A stretch of DNA of 35,376 bases from Phenylobacterium sp. (GCF_030698145.1 NZ_JAUYNW010000126.1:1-35376); one strand, 5' to 3'. Positions 1 to 8,739 are shown, counted from the first letter of the stretch. Program-made: numbers and translations. Notes: generated by a model not told the origin, from the letters alone.

Positions 1-150
1 CATCATGCCCGCTTCATCATCCGTGTCGAGCTGCAGCAGCAGACGCCAATCTGCCAGGTCGCCGCCCCGTTGGCCCAGGCGCCTAGCGATGTCTTGGCAC
101 TCCGCCTCCATGCTGTCGCTCTGAACCGGGCACGGATAGCCGGCACGTGC
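1..150 (-). pseudogene. DUF1963 (YwqG-like) protein, 5'-truncated remnant
   Basis: The minus strand is open from about 150 to the left edge and carries two recognisable blocks of the DUF1963/YwqG family: GYPCPVQSDSMEAECQ, then WRLLLQLDTDDEAGMM. In intact members these lie in the C-terminal half, so the N-terminal half is absent. Upstream, the frame runs into the 3' end of the phosphoesterase gene, and the first in-frame ATG (111) already lies inside the conserved region. Seen: family-like sequence with no room for its N-terminus. Inferred: a rearrangement joined the phosphoesterase end to a broken DUF1963 gene. The rest of the remnant is outside the window. The function of the family is not firmly established. 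Confidence 0.6.
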
Positions 151-152
151 TG

Positions 153-1517
153 TCAGGCCTCGGCCAGACTCAGGTCGGTTGCCGGAATGAGGGCCGCCTG
201 AGCCGACAGGGTCGCGCCTCGAAAGGGTTCATCGGCCAAGGCCGGGGAGCGACGCCCGACTGTCCATTCCCCGGACCATTGGTCGGCTGAAACACCCGTT
301 GCGGCGGCGCCCTTCATCGACGTCCAGGGCCCCGCCCCGTTCCGCCACAGCAGTCCGCCTGGTCCCATCTCTGGGCAAAGGCGCAATTCGATCGAGAACG
401 GGGCCCCCGCAGATAGGCTTGGGCCACTCCAGGTCAACGGACTTCGGCCCGGCCCTCGCGCCGCAACCGCAGTGAGGCGTTGGGCTGGCCCCCGAAGGCC
501 CACCCACAGCGAAGGCATGGCCGAACCCTTCCGCGCGCTGAAGAGGGTTTGCGGCGCCCCGTGACCGGCCGCGGCGGCCTCGCCGGAGAACACTAGACCC
601 AGCGTGTGCGGACCATCGAGCGGCGGCGCGACCTCCTGGCTCCCCTCCGCCAGCTCTCTCCACACCTTTGCAGGCACCGCAAGGGGCGGCCAGGAGAGCC
701 CTTCTCGCGGGCAGCCGGCGGTGTCGAGAACTTGATAGCGAAAGCCCTGTCGATCGACGGCGGCCTGTACGCAGTGCAGATACTCTATTCCCTCCGGCAT
801 GCGATGAGCGGTGCCGGCGCCGGCGGTGCAGACTTGCAAGATCCCCTGATGAACCTGCACATCGAAGGCGAGGATATGGCTGCAGAGATAGGCGGCCACG
901 CCCGCCTGCACTAGGAGGCTCCAGAAGGCGTGACTGCACTCGGGGGCGATGTCGCGCTGATAGGCCCCGGAGAAACCGTTCACCGGATGGACGGGATGAT
1001 GCCCAAGGACGAATTTGTATTGAGCGTCGCCGTGCGCCTGCAGGACCTCGGCGACCCAGTCGACATCCACAAAGCCCTCGCCGCCAAACCCCGTATGCAC
1101 GAAAACGAGGAGCAGATCGCCGCGCCGCACGAAATAGGAGAGTCCGCGCTGCCCAGGGGGGCCGTTGTCTGGCAGGCGCAGTACGCGACGGAACATCTCC
1201 TCACTCGACGCGTCGTAGGTCGTGTGGTTGCCCGTCGTGTGCCAAAGAGGAGTGCGCGAGCGGTCGAGCCAGGCCATCTCCCGATCGAGCCAATGTCGCC
1301 ACTGCCGTTCCAGGACCGCCTCGTCGGCGGTCAGGCCAACGATCTCGTCACCCAGGAAGAGAACAAACTCAGGCTCCGGATGAAGGGCCGCAGCTACGGC
1401 GTTCACGGCAGCGAAGGTGGCCTCATGCGGCGCGCCTGGCACGCCAGAGCATGCGTCGCCATAGACGAGGAACTGATGGCCCGAACCGCGTGGCGCAAGC
1501 GCATCGATCCTGGTCAT
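153..1517 (-). CDS. Calcineurin-like metallophosphoesterase with C-terminal beta-rich extension
   Basis: This is probably a binuclear-metal phosphoesterase. The metallophosphatase motifs appear in order: YGDAC near residue 20, FLGDE near 55, TGNHTT near 97, and LGHHPVH near 172. The usual final GHxH is replaced by CSHILAFD near 213, so one metal ligand may be altered. The last 150 or so residues are a separate beta-rich segment (LWVGLRGP, LLWRNGAGPW) resembling a laminin-G/concanavalin-type sheet; this is a guess from pattern only. No signal peptide is seen. The ATG at 1517 was chosen because GAGGG lies just upstream; ATG at 1532 and TTG at 1547 also keep the frame. It follows the KAS III-like gene by 40 bases on the same strand and may be its operon partner. 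The substrate is unknown. Confidence 0.75.
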   Translation of the reverse strand: MTRIDALAPRGSGHQFLVYGDACSGVPGAPHEATFAAVNAVAAALHPEPEFVLFLGDEIVGLTADEAVLERQWRHWLDREMAWLDRSRTPLWHTTGNHTTYDASSEEMFRRVLRLPDNGPPGQRGLSYFVRRGDLLLVFVHTGFGGEGFVDVDWVAEVLQAHGDAQYKFVLGHHPVHPVNGFSGAYQRDIAPECSHAFWSLLVQAGVAAYLCSHILAFDVQVHQGILQVCTAGAGTAHRMPEGIEYLHCVQAAVDRQGFRYQVLDTAGCPREGLSWPPLAVPAKVWRELAEGSQEVAPPLDGPHTLGLVFSGEAAAAGHGAPQTLFSARKGSAMPSLWVGLRGPAQRLTAVAARGPGRSPLTWSGPSLSAGAPFSIELRLCPEMGPGGLLWRNGAGPWTSMKGAAATGVSADQWSGEWTVGRRSPALADEPFRGATLSAQAALIPATDLSLAEA

Positions 1518-1557
1518 GAAGTCCCTCGGCATTCCGGCTGACGACAACCAGCTTGGC

Positions 1558-2559
1558 TCAGCCGAGGCGATCCGTCGAGCAACGCTCTCTGGCGTCGAGC
1601 GCCTGGAGCGGGGTGATGACCAGGGCGCCCCACAGGTAGGGGCTGACCGCCAAGACTAGCCATGGACCGCGACGATGTGGGTTCTGGCGCGCTCGCCGCA
1701 GGTTCTCGAGCAGGTCGGTCCCGAAGCTGTGCCCTAGATCGGCCTTGCTGTCAGGAAACCACCGCTCCGGGGCGATACGGCAAATGTCACCGTAGAACTG
1801 GACGGAGGTTCTCTGGATATTGGCGGTGATGAACCCCTCGATGTCGCCAACCTCCACGCCGGCCTGGCTGAGAGCAGCACGCGTCGCCCCCCTGACGGCC
1901 TTGGCGGTCGTCATCAAGAAATGCGGTCGCCGGGCCATAAAGTCGATCTCCCGCAGGCCTTGATGACCCCGGGTGGCTGTTCCCAGGATCTCGAAGCTTT
2001 CGGGACCCCCAGGCTTTGCCGCGACGATGCAGGCGCTCGCACCGTCGCTGAGGACGCCCTGGTCCATCGCGGCGACGCGATCGTCGTCAGAACCTCGATC
2101 GGCGGTGATCACCGCGACGGTGCTATAGGCGCCCGCCCGAACCAGCGCTTGCGCGACGTGAATGGCCGTGGCGAGGTTGGCGCAACCGCCAAAGCCTAGG
2201 CCGATGAGCGCCGCCTCGCTCAGGCCCTCTGCTCGGCAGGCCGCGGAGACGGTGTCAGCGTCTGCGGGAGAAATCCGGGTGGACGCATAGAGGATGACGT
2301 CGATTGAGGCGGCAGCGCCGGGCCAGCGGTCCAGGGCCTGGCGAAGCGCGCGCGCGATCAGCTCATCCATAGCGCCTTGATGACGGCGATGGGTGTGGAA
2401 GCCATCCTCAATCAGCGTAGCCAACAGCGTCTCACGTCCCCCAAGCTGCAGGTCGCGGGCGGCGCAAGGGGCCCCGAGCGCTGTCCCGATAGCGCTCAGA
2501 TAGACGGGCGGTCGCGCGGCGGCGGCAGGCTGGCGCAACTCACCTTCAACCTGCGTCAA
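1558..2559 (-). CDS. 3-oxoacyl-ACP synthase III-like (KAS III/thiolase fold) protein
   Basis: The length (333 aa) and fold signature fit the FabH/KAS III group of acyl-condensing or acyl-transferring enzymes. The nucleophile is Cys126 in GLGFGGCANLATAIHVAQAL. The usual second-half motifs differ: where FabH has a catalytic His in a PHQAN-type motif, this protein reads FITANIQRTS, and the usual GNT motif reads GHSFGTDLLENL. Such changes are known in KAS III relatives that act as acyltransferases in secondary metabolism, so ordinary fatty-acid initiation is unlikely. It starts with TTG and overlaps the end of the acyl-activating enzyme remnant by 14 bases, so translation was probably coupled. 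An activating enzyme followed by a condensing enzyme suggests natural-product or modified-lipid chemistry; this is inference. Confidence 0.75.
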   Translation of the reverse strand: MTQVEGELRQPAAAARPPVYLSAIGTALGAPCAARDLQLGGRETLLATLIEDGFHTHRRHQGAMDELIARALRQALDRWPGAAASIDVILYASTRISPADADTVSAACRAEGLSEAALIGLGFGGCANLATAIHVAQALVRAGAYSTVAVITADRGSDDDRVAAMDQGVLSDGASACIVAAKPGGPESFEILGTATRGHQGLREIDFMARRPHFLMTTAKAVRGATRAALSQAGVEVGDIEGFITANIQRTSVQFYGDICRIAPERWFPDSKADLGHSFGTDLLENLRRARQNPHRRGPWLVLAVSPYLWGALVITPLQALDARERCSTDRLG

Positions 2560-3250
2560 GTTCGGTCACCTTCGAGGTTGGCGGCCGGGCTGGCTGGGAG
2601 AGCTCGGCCTTAAGCTCATCTCGACTAAGCTTGCCCGTCGCCTTCCGCGGCAGGTTGGCGACGACGTGCATCTGATCCGGCATCATCGTGGCGGGGATCG
2701 CCTTGGCGAGATCCGACCTTACGGCCTGCGCGCTGAGGCTGTGCTGGCTCGCCACATAGGCGATAATCATAAGCCGCGAGCCAACCTGTTCGGTGATGCA
2801 AACCGCATCATGAACGTGCGGAATCTCACGAAGGGCGGCTACAATCTCAGCAAGGGCGATGCGTGTGCCGGCGCGTTTGATCACTTGGTCGAGCCGGTCA
2901 AGATAGACATACTCGTCCTCGGCGTTTCGCTGGACCAGGTCGCCGGTGCGGTAGACGCGATCTCCCGCGATCAGGTCGGTTCGGATGACCCGCGCATTGG
3001 TTTCCGGATCGCCCAGATAGCCCTCCATAACCTGCACGCCGCCGATGCAGAGCTCCCCGGCTTCCCAGGCTCCGGTCACCACCTGGTCGGTGTCGTCGAC
3101 GATGTAGAAGGTCACCCCCGCGTAGGGCTTGCCCAACGGGATCTTCGTGTTGGTCCTCAGAAGATCGTCAGTGACTTCCCGACTGCTCCCGCGACTGCAT
3201 CGCCGCCGAGCTTGCAACGCGCGTCTCCGTCTGCAAGAACCACTCCGCAT
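2546..3250 (-). pseudogene. Adenylation/acyl-activating enzyme (AMP-binding family), C-terminal fragment
   Basis: Residues from about 25 onward match the C-terminal third of ANL-superfamily adenylating enzymes: IPLGKPYAGVTFYIVDD (A6-like region), GELCIGGVQVMEGYLGDP, YRTGDLVQRN (A8), and the A10 lysine loop LPRKATGKLSRDEL. The N-terminal 300 or so residues with the P-loop-like A3 and YGPTE A5 motifs are missing. The homology stops near 3175, and the first 25 codons read as arginine-rich non-homologous sequence. The break lies about 150 bases from tRNA-Gly, on the tRNA-facing side. Without the A3 to A5 motifs it should not adenylate anything. It is best read as the surviving 3' end of a longer gene, formerly co-translated with the KAS III-like gene it overlaps. 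Confidence 0.7.
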
Positions 3251-3321
3251 TGGAACATCAGCACTTGGGAGCCAAAAAAGAGCCAGGCATCGCTGGCGTA
3301 GGTATCTAAGTCCTTGATAAT

Positions 3322-3396
<75 letters not shown>

Positions 3397-3419
3397 GGTC
3401 TGCAGGCGCCGTCGCGTTC

Positions 3420-3452
3420 AAGGACCTGGCAAGGACCTGGCAAGGACCTGGG
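3420..3452. repeat. Three tandem 11-bp repeats
   Basis: AAGGACCTGGC is repeated at 3420 and 3431, with a third copy at 3442 ending in G. It lies just 3' of the tRNA, between it and the OmpA-type gene. It is too short to code for anything and may reflect slippage at a former junction. Confidence 0.85.
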
Positions 3453-3567
3453 AATGCGCCCTGCGCCGAACCCGCGTAGCCTACAAACCGCCCTTTTCGA
3501 GCTTGATGAAGTCTGCGGTGGAAAAGGCTAAGGTTGGTTCTGGCGAACCGAAGACGGAGGGACTTGC

Positions 3568-4128
3568 ATGATCCGGCGTGCATTGATCGCGGGGGTGGCG
3601 TTGTTGGGTGTGGCGAGCCTGGGCGGCTGCGCCACCAAGGAATATGTCAACGAGCAGGTGGGCGTGGTGTCCGGTCGGGTCGCCGATCACGACACCAAGA
3701 TCGCGGGCCTGGATCGCACGACGCGCGAGGCGCTGCAGCGGGCGGAAAGCGCCGGCAAGCTGGCCGAGGGCAAGTTCGTCTATTCGATGGTGCTGTCGGA
3801 CGACAGCATGAAGTTCCCGGTGTCCAAGGCGACCCTGTCGCCCGAGATCCAGGCCAGGCTCGACGCCTTCGCCGCCAAGCTGGCGACCGAAAACCGCAAT
3901 GTCTATGTCGAGGTGCAGGGCCACACTGACGCCACGGGATCGGCGGAGGGTAACTACCGACTTGGCCAGGAACGGGCCGAGGCCGTGCGCCGCTACCTGA
4001 ACCAGAAGGGCGTGGCGCTGAACCGCATAGGTACGATCTCGTACGGCGCCGACGCGCCCGTCGCGCCCAACACCGACCGGGCCGGCCGCTCCGCCAATCG
4101 CCGGGTGGTGCTGATCGTCCTGGCCTAG
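3568..4128 (+). CDS. OmpA-family peptidoglycan-associated lipoprotein
   Basis: A 186-aa envelope protein. It starts with a lipoprotein signal whose lipobox LGGC puts the lipidated Cys at residue 21. A short polar coiled linker with alanine/glutamate-rich heptads (about 25-70) follows, then an OmpA C-terminal peptidoglycan-binding domain. The domain shows the typical VEVQGHTDATGS and NYRLGQERAEAVRRYL motifs and the late GRSANRRVVL. The expected role is to tie the outer membrane to the cell wall non-covalently. GGAGGG precedes the ATG. Sixteen bases separate it from the next gene, a TonB-like protein, so the two probably form an envelope operon. It is not Pal itself, because tol genes are absent nearby. 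Confidence 0.9.
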   Translation: MIRRALIAGVALLGVASLGGCATKEYVNEQVGVVSGRVADHDTKIAGLDRTTREALQRAESAGKLAEGKFVYSMVLSDDSMKFPVSKATLSPEIQARLDAFAAKLATENRNVYVEVQGHTDATGSAEGNYRLGQERAEAVRRYLNQKGVALNRIGTISYGADAPVAPNTDRAGRSANRRVVLIVLA

Positions 4129-4143
4129 GAGACAGGCGAGCGC

Positions 4144-4968
4144 GTGAGTGATTCAAGCCAGGGGGCGAACGGCCGGTCAGGGTTCCTGGCCCAGGCTCGC
4201 CGCCGGTTGGCGAAGCGGCGCGGACCGCTCGTCGCGGCGCTCAGCGTCGTGGGCCACGCGGTGATGCTCATCGTGATGTTCCCGTTCCAGCCGGAGCCGC
4301 CCCGCGCACGCGCTCCCGAGCCCATGCCCGTGGAGCTGGTCCAGGCGCCCCGCTTCGAGGCGCCCAAGCCCGAGCCTGAACCGCCAGGTCCTCCGACGCC
4401 CAGTCCCGCAGAGGCCGCTCCGGCGGCGGCGCCGGCTCCCACGCCGCCGACGCCCGTCGAGCCCCGGCCGCGGCGGACCGTCTTCCGGCAGACGCCCGCG
4501 CCGCCGCCCGACGTGGCGCCCATGCCGGCAGGGGAGAGCTTGGCGGGCGATCCGGGCGCGGAGGTGAGCGACGGTCAGCTGGCCGGGGCGGCGACCGCCG
4601 GCTCGGGCGGCGGCGGCGGCGACTGCAACATGCCCAGGCGGCTGCAGGCCGCCCTGCGCCGGGACCGGCTGGTCCAGGCCGCCGTCGCCGAAGCCCATCG
4701 CGGCAAGGCGCTCATGGTCTGGAACGGGAACTGGGTCCGCCATCGCGGCCAGGAGGGGAGCGGCCTGGCCGCCGTCCGGGAGGCGATGATGTGGGAGATC
4801 GGGTTCGCGCCCGAGGCGTGCCGCACCGAGCGGGTGCGCGGCCTGGTCCTGCTCTCCTTAAGCGACGGCCCGGGGTCCGCCCGGCTGGTGGTCGGGTCGA
4901 GCGACTGGCGCTGGTCGGACCTGCTGTTCTCGCCTTCGGCCGCCAGGAGCGGCGCCCAGCGGCCCTGA
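4144..4968 (+). CDS. TonB-like proline-rich inner-membrane protein
   Basis: This 274-aa protein has the architecture of TonB. A short basic N-terminus is followed by one membrane segment (about 30-47, LVAALSVVGHAVMLIVMF) with the His seen in many TonB transmembrane helices. A long Pro/Ala/Glu periplasmic spacer (about 50-145) follows, then a globular C-terminal domain with a CxM start and late Cys (AFEACRTER-like region). The C-terminal domain does not show a clear TonB YP motif, so it may be a TonB relative with another partner. The GTG start at 4144 has AGGAGA upstream. It probably shares a transcript with the OmpA-type lipoprotein. Its partner receptor cannot be deduced; a BtuB-type receptor is encoded 6 kb away. 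Confidence 0.65.
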   Translation: MSDSSQGANGRSGFLAQARRRLAKRRGPLVAALSVVGHAVMLIVMFPFQPEPPRARAPEPMPVELVQAPRFEAPKPEPEPPGPPTPSPAEAAPAAAPAPTPPTPVEPRPRRTVFRQTPAPPPDVAPMPAGESLAGDPGAEVSDGQLAGAATAGSGGGGGDCNMPRRLQAALRRDRLVQAAVAEAHRGKALMVWNGNWVRHRGQEGSGLAAVREAMMWEIGFAPEACRTERVRGLVLLSLSDGPGSARLVVGSSDWRWSDLLFSPSAARSGAQRP

Positions 4969-5046
4969 GGCCGCTCCAATCGCGACAGCCGCCGCGACAG
5001 GTAGTAAGGGGCGGTTCCAAGCCGCATTCCGCACTCCAACATCGCG

Positions 5047-7752
5047 ATGACAACGATGACCGAAACCCTGCCCGACATGCTGCGCGCCAGCGTTCGTTTC
5101 CTGGGCCGCATCCTGGGCGACGTGATCCGGTCCGAGGACGGCGAGGCCGTGTTTAGTCAGATCGAGGACATCCGCCGGGCGTCCGTCGGGTTCCACCGCG
5201 AAGGCACGGAGGCGGCGGCCAAGCTGATGGCCGACCGGCTGGGGCGGCTGAGCCTGCCCGACACGGTTCGGTTCGCCCATTCGTTCGCCTGCTTCCTGCA
5301 GATCACCAACATCGCCGAGGACCAGATCCAGCGCCGCCGCGGCCGCGTGGGCGACACCCGCGGCGACACCCTGGCAGGGGCGCTGCGGACGCTTGAGGCC
5401 CAGGGCGTGGGCGTCGATGCGGTCATGGCGCTGCTGGACGGCGCCCTGGTCGCCCCAGTGATCACCGCTCACCCCAGCGAGGTGCGGCGCAAGAGCGTGC
5501 TGGACCGCCAGGGCGCCATCGCCGACGACCTCGACGCCTACGACCACGCCCATACCGACGCCGACCGCGCGCGGCTGGAGCGCGAGCTGATGCGCCAGGT
5601 GGCGATCTTCTGGCGCACCCGGCTGCTGCGCAGCGTCAAGCTGGGCGTCGACGACGAGATCGAGAACGCCGTCTCCTATTTCGAGCGCAGCTTCCTGCCC
5701 GAGCTGCCCAGGCTCTACGCCCACTGGCTCGAGGTGTTGGGCGGGCCCGCGCGGCTGCCTTCCTTCCTGCGGGTCGGGTCCTGGGTCGGCGGAGACCGCG
5801 ACGGCAATCCCAACGTGACCCAGGCGGTGATGCGCCAGGCCATGGCGCGCCAGTCGCGCGCCGCCCTGCGCATGTACCTCGACGCCATACATTCGCTCGG
5901 CGCCGAGCTCTCGATCTCCGCCTCCCTTGCGGGCGTCACGCCGGAACTCCAGGCCCTGGCCGACGCCTCGCCCGACCCCTCGCCGCACCGGGCCGACGAG
6001 CCCTACCGCCGGGCGCTCACCAACATCTATGCGCGGCTGGCGGCGACCTATCCGCTGCTGACCGGAGAGCCGCCCGCCCGCCGCGCTGCCGGTCCCGCCC
6101 AGCCCTATGAGGGGCCCGACGGCCTGCGCGCCGACCTGCAGACGGTGCTGGACTGCCTCCTGGCCCGCCACGGCCCGGCCTTCGCGCGCGGCCCGCTTCC
6201 CGACCTGATCCGGGCGGTGGAGATCTTCGGCTTCCACCTGGCGCGCCTCGACCTGCGCCAGAACTCCGCCGTCCACGCCCGCGTCACCGCCGAACTGCTG
6301 AAGGGCGCCGGGGTCTGCGACGACTACGAGGCGCTGGACGAGGAGGCGCGCTGCGACCTGCTGCTGGTCGAGCTCTCGCACGGCCGCCTGCTGCACACCC
6401 CCTTCGCCGACTACAGCGAGGAGACGTCGCGCGAGTACGACATCCTCACCGCCGCCGCCGACCTCAAGCGCCGCTACGGTCGCGACGCCATCCGGGCCCA
6501 CATCGTCTCCAACACCACCTCGATCTCCGACCTGCTGGAGGTCTACCTGCTGCTGAAGGAGGTGGGCCTGTTCACCCCGGGCGAGCCCGCCCGCACCCAG
6601 GTGTTCGCCGAGCCCCTGTTCGAGACCATCGCCGACCTGCGCGCTGCGCCGGCCATCATGGCCCGCTACCTGGCCCTGCCCCTGATCCGCGAGCTGGTCG
6701 AGCCGGTGGGCATCCAGGAGGTGATGATCGGCTATTCGGACTCCAACAAGGACGGCAGCTACCTGACCTCGACCTGGGAGCTGCATCAGGCCTCCCTCGC
6801 CCTCGCCGACGTGATGCGCGACGCCGGCCTGCGGCTGCAGCTCTTCCACGGCCGCGGCGGGGCGGTGGGTCGCGGCGGCGGCTCCAGCTTCGACGCTCTG
6901 CTGGCCCAGCCCCAGGGCACCATCGGCGGGCGCATCCGCATCACCGAGCAGGGCGAGGTGGTGGCCAACAAGTACGCCGACCCCGAGCTGGCCCGCCAGA
7001 GTCTGGAAACCCTGGCCTCGGGCGTGGTGCTGGCCTCGCTGCGCAAGCCCGCCCAGTCCGAGCTCGCCGCCCCCCATGCCCAGGTGATGGACGCTCTGGC
7101 CGGTGAGGCCATGGCCGCCTATCGCGCCCTGGTCTACGAGACGCCGGGCTTTGTGGACTACTTCTTCGCCGCCACCCCGATCAGTGAGATCGCTGACCTC
7201 AACATCGGCAGCCGCCCGACCTCGCGCCAGGCCAAGCGTAGCATCGAGGGCCTGCGCGCCATCCCCTGGGTGTTCTCCTGGTCGCAGTCGCGCGCGCTGC
7301 TGCCCGGCTGGTACGGCTTCGGCTCGGCGGTGGCCCGCTCCGGCGCGCCCATCTCCCAGCTGCGCGAGCTGCATGAGGCCTGGCCCTTCTTCTCCTCGGC
7401 GCTCGCCAACATGGAGATGGTGCTGGCCAAGGGCGACATGGCCATCGCCGGGCGCTATGCGGGCCTGGTCGAGGATCGCGCCCTGGCCGACCACGTCTTC
7501 GGCGAGATCCGCGCCGAGTGGGACCGCACCCACGAGGCGCTGCTGGCGATCACCGGCCAGGCCGCCCTATTGGAGAACAACCCCGACCTGGCCGCCGTGA
7601 TCCGCTCGCGCCTGCCCTATATCGACCCGCTGAACCACCTGCAGATCGAGCTGATCGCGCGGCGGCGGCGTGGCGAGGACACCGACGCCGTGCGCGACGG
7701 CATCCACCTGACCATCAACGGGATCGCCGCGGGCCTGCGCAACACCGGGTAG
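5047..7752 (+). CDS. ppc: Phosphoenolpyruvate carboxylase
   Basis: This cytosolic enzyme carboxylates phosphoenolpyruvate to oxaloacetate, refilling the TCA cycle. At 901 aa it has the normal size. Conserved signatures: ITAHPSEVRRKS with the catalytic His near 140, GSWVGGDRDGNPNVT near 245, ARLDLRQNS near 400, GYSDSNKDGSYLTSTWEL near 563, the glycine loop HGRGGAVGRGGG near 602, RITEQGEVVANKY near 635, and the invariant C-terminal NTG. All catalytic residues I can check are present. ATG codons at 5047 and 5056 are both possible starts. The gene appears to be transcribed alone. Confidence 0.97.
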   Translation: MTTMTETLPDMLRASVRFLGRILGDVIRSEDGEAVFSQIEDIRRASVGFHREGTEAAAKLMADRLGRLSLPDTVRFAHSFACFLQITNIAEDQIQRRRGRVGDTRGDTLAGALRTLEAQGVGVDAVMALLDGALVAPVITAHPSEVRRKSVLDRQGAIADDLDAYDHAHTDADRARLERELMRQVAIFWRTRLLRSVKLGVDDEIENAVSYFERSFLPELPRLYAHWLEVLGGPARLPSFLRVGSWVGGDRDGNPNVTQAVMRQAMARQSRAALRMYLDAIHSLGAELSISASLAGVTPELQALADASPDPSPHRADEPYRRALTNIYARLAATYPLLTGEPPARRAAGPAQPYEGPDGLRADLQTVLDCLLARHGPAFARGPLPDLIRAVEIFGFHLARLDLRQNSAVHARVTAELLKGAGVCDDYEALDEEARCDLLLVELSHGRLLHTPFADYSEETSREYDILTAAADLKRRYGRDAIRAHIVSNTTSISDLLEVYLLLKEVGLFTPGEPARTQVFAEPLFETIADLRAAPAIMARYLALPLIRELVEPVGIQEVMIGYSDSNKDGSYLTSTWELHQASLALADVMRDAGLRLQLFHGRGGAVGRGGGSSFDALLAQPQGTIGGRIRITEQGEVVANKYADPELARQSLETLASGVVLASLRKPAQSELAAPHAQVMDALAGEAMAAYRALVYETPGFVDYFFAATPISEIADLNIGSRPTSRQAKRSIEGLRAIPWVFSWSQSRALLPGWYGFGSAVARSGAPISQLRELHEAWPFFSSALANMEMVLAKGDMAIAGRYAGLVEDRALADHVFGEIRAEWDRTHEALLAITGQAALLENNPDLAAVIRSRLPYIDPLNHLQIELIARRRRGEDTDAVRDGIHLTINGIAAGLRNTG

Positions 7753-7755
7753 ACC

Positions 7756-7826
7756 ATTTCCCGCCGAAGCGGACACCGGGTCGGCGAAGAAAATGCTCCG
7801 ATCCAATCAGGTCGGATTTTGCTCCA
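7756..7826. repeat. REP-like intergenic repeat after ppc
   Basis: The stretch begins TTTCCCGCCGAAGCGGACAC and contains CGCCGA/TCGGCG arms, followed by GAAAATGCTCC. It resembles an abundant intergenic repeat I associate with alphaproteobacterial genomes; this is from memory and no second copy was found in the window. Confidence 0.45.
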
Positions 7827-8219
7827 GCGGCGCCTGGCGGGGGATCGGTCCCTATTCCGCTCTCATGCGCGGGCGCCTCGACGCGTCTCGAATTCTGACG
7901 GGCCTCGGGCCCAAGCTCTCTGCGACGAACAAGGGAGCGCGCCATTGGGTTGGCCTGCTTCTCCTGGTCCTGGACGGCGGCGCGTTCGCCGCGGCCGTCG
8001 ACATGGTCGCGGCCCTGACGCCGGCCGGAAAACGCAGATCGAGCCTCGGCCCCCGCCGTGTCACCGCAAGGGCCCACCCCGGCGCGGGTTGTGTGTCACT
8101 TAAGCTTCACAATGTTTAACATGCGCGCGCGCCGTAAATTTCCTCGTAATCTAAACAACACAGTGAAGCTGTTAAGGTTTAACATTAGCAAATATGAACA
8201 ACCATACTGCATTCATGCC

Positions 8220-8238
8220 GATAGTTGCACTAACTATC
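8220..8238. promoter_or_regulatory. Perfect inverted repeat upstream of secreted protein gene
   Basis: GATAGTT and AACTATC flank a 5-base spacer (GCACT) in AT-rich sequence 128 bases upstream of the ATG at 8366. It could bind a dimeric regulator; none is identified. Confidence 0.4.
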
Positions 8239-8365
8239 CTTCATCAACCGCTCAATGAGGCCAATGTTTATCATTATTGGGAAAATTGGTGCTTTACAAG
8301 ATGTCCGGACGTGCAATCGTCCAGCCGTCTACTAACCAAAAAGTTATCCAAAGGGAGAGCTGTTC

Positions 8366-8722
8366 ATGAAGACGTTTCTAGCGATTGCTGCGGTTGCTTT
8401 TGGGCTGGCCATCGCCGGCGCCGCCACCGCCGAGCCCGCCACGATCACCAAGGATTTCGGCTGCAGCGGCTTCGTGCCGAACCCGGACGGAAGCCCCGCC
8501 TCCTTCCTCGGCACCACCGAGTCACACTCGGTCGTGACGAGCAGCGGCGTCACGTCGCTGGTCTGCAAGTTCGACATCCCGGACGGGGCGGAGCCGGCCA
8601 AGGCGACGCAAGGCAATGACTTCCTCTGCAACACGTACCTGGGTCTGACGACCGACTCGAAGATGGTCGCGAGCCCGGGCGGCAACGCGACGCTGACCTG
8701 CAGGATCAACGGCCAGCCGTAA
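8366..8722 (+). CDS. Small secreted protein with four cysteines, unknown function
   Basis: The 118-aa product begins with a clear Sec signal peptide (MKTFLAIAAVAFGLAIAGAA, probable cleavage after ATAEP or just before it). The mature part of about 95 residues has four cysteines (DFGCSGF, LVCKFD, FLCNTY, LTCRIN), enough for two disulfides, in beta-prone sequence. I do not recognise a family. AAGGGAGAG precedes the ATG. The gene has a long AT-rich upstream region and its own strong terminator, which suggests an independent and possibly strongly regulated transcript. Its neighbour on the other strand encodes a predicted outer-membrane barrel, but no link is shown. Confidence 0.8.
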   Translation: MKTFLAIAAVAFGLAIAGAATAEPATITKDFGCSGFVPNPDGSPASFLGTTESHSVVTSSGVTSLVCKFDIPDGAEPAKATQGNDFLCNTYLGLTTDSKMVASPGGNATLTCRINGQP

Positions 8723-8739
8723 CTAGGTCTTGAAAGACA

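Larger units (their letters stand above)
7753..8365. other. 613-bp intergenic region
   Basis: No convincing gene is present. The first 75 bases hold a REP-like repeat (listed separately). The middle, to about 8100, is GC-rich without a recognisable coding signature. The last 260 bases are strikingly AT-rich for this genome. They contain repeated GTTTAACAT words (about 8113 and 8176) and a perfect inverted repeat (8220-8238), and probably hold the promoter of the secreted protein gene at 8366. Confidence 0.6.

Noticed and set aside
3180..3320. A minus-strand frame reading ASDAWLFFGSQVLMFQCGVV between tRNA-Gly and the adenylation fragment
   Set aside because: It looks protein-like for about 50 codons, but I recognise no family and it neither starts nor joins the fragment in frame; it might be another remnant, not supportable as a gene.
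4858..7533. A very long open frame (891 codons) on the minus strand opposite ppc
   Set aside because: It is the antisense shadow of a high-GC gene: low-complexity Gly/Ala/Val/Gln/His composition without any family motif, while the plus strand is unmistakable PEP carboxylase.
7793..8119. 108-codon plus-strand frame after ppc
   Set aside because: It starts inside the REP-like repeat, has no ribosome-binding site and no family resemblance.
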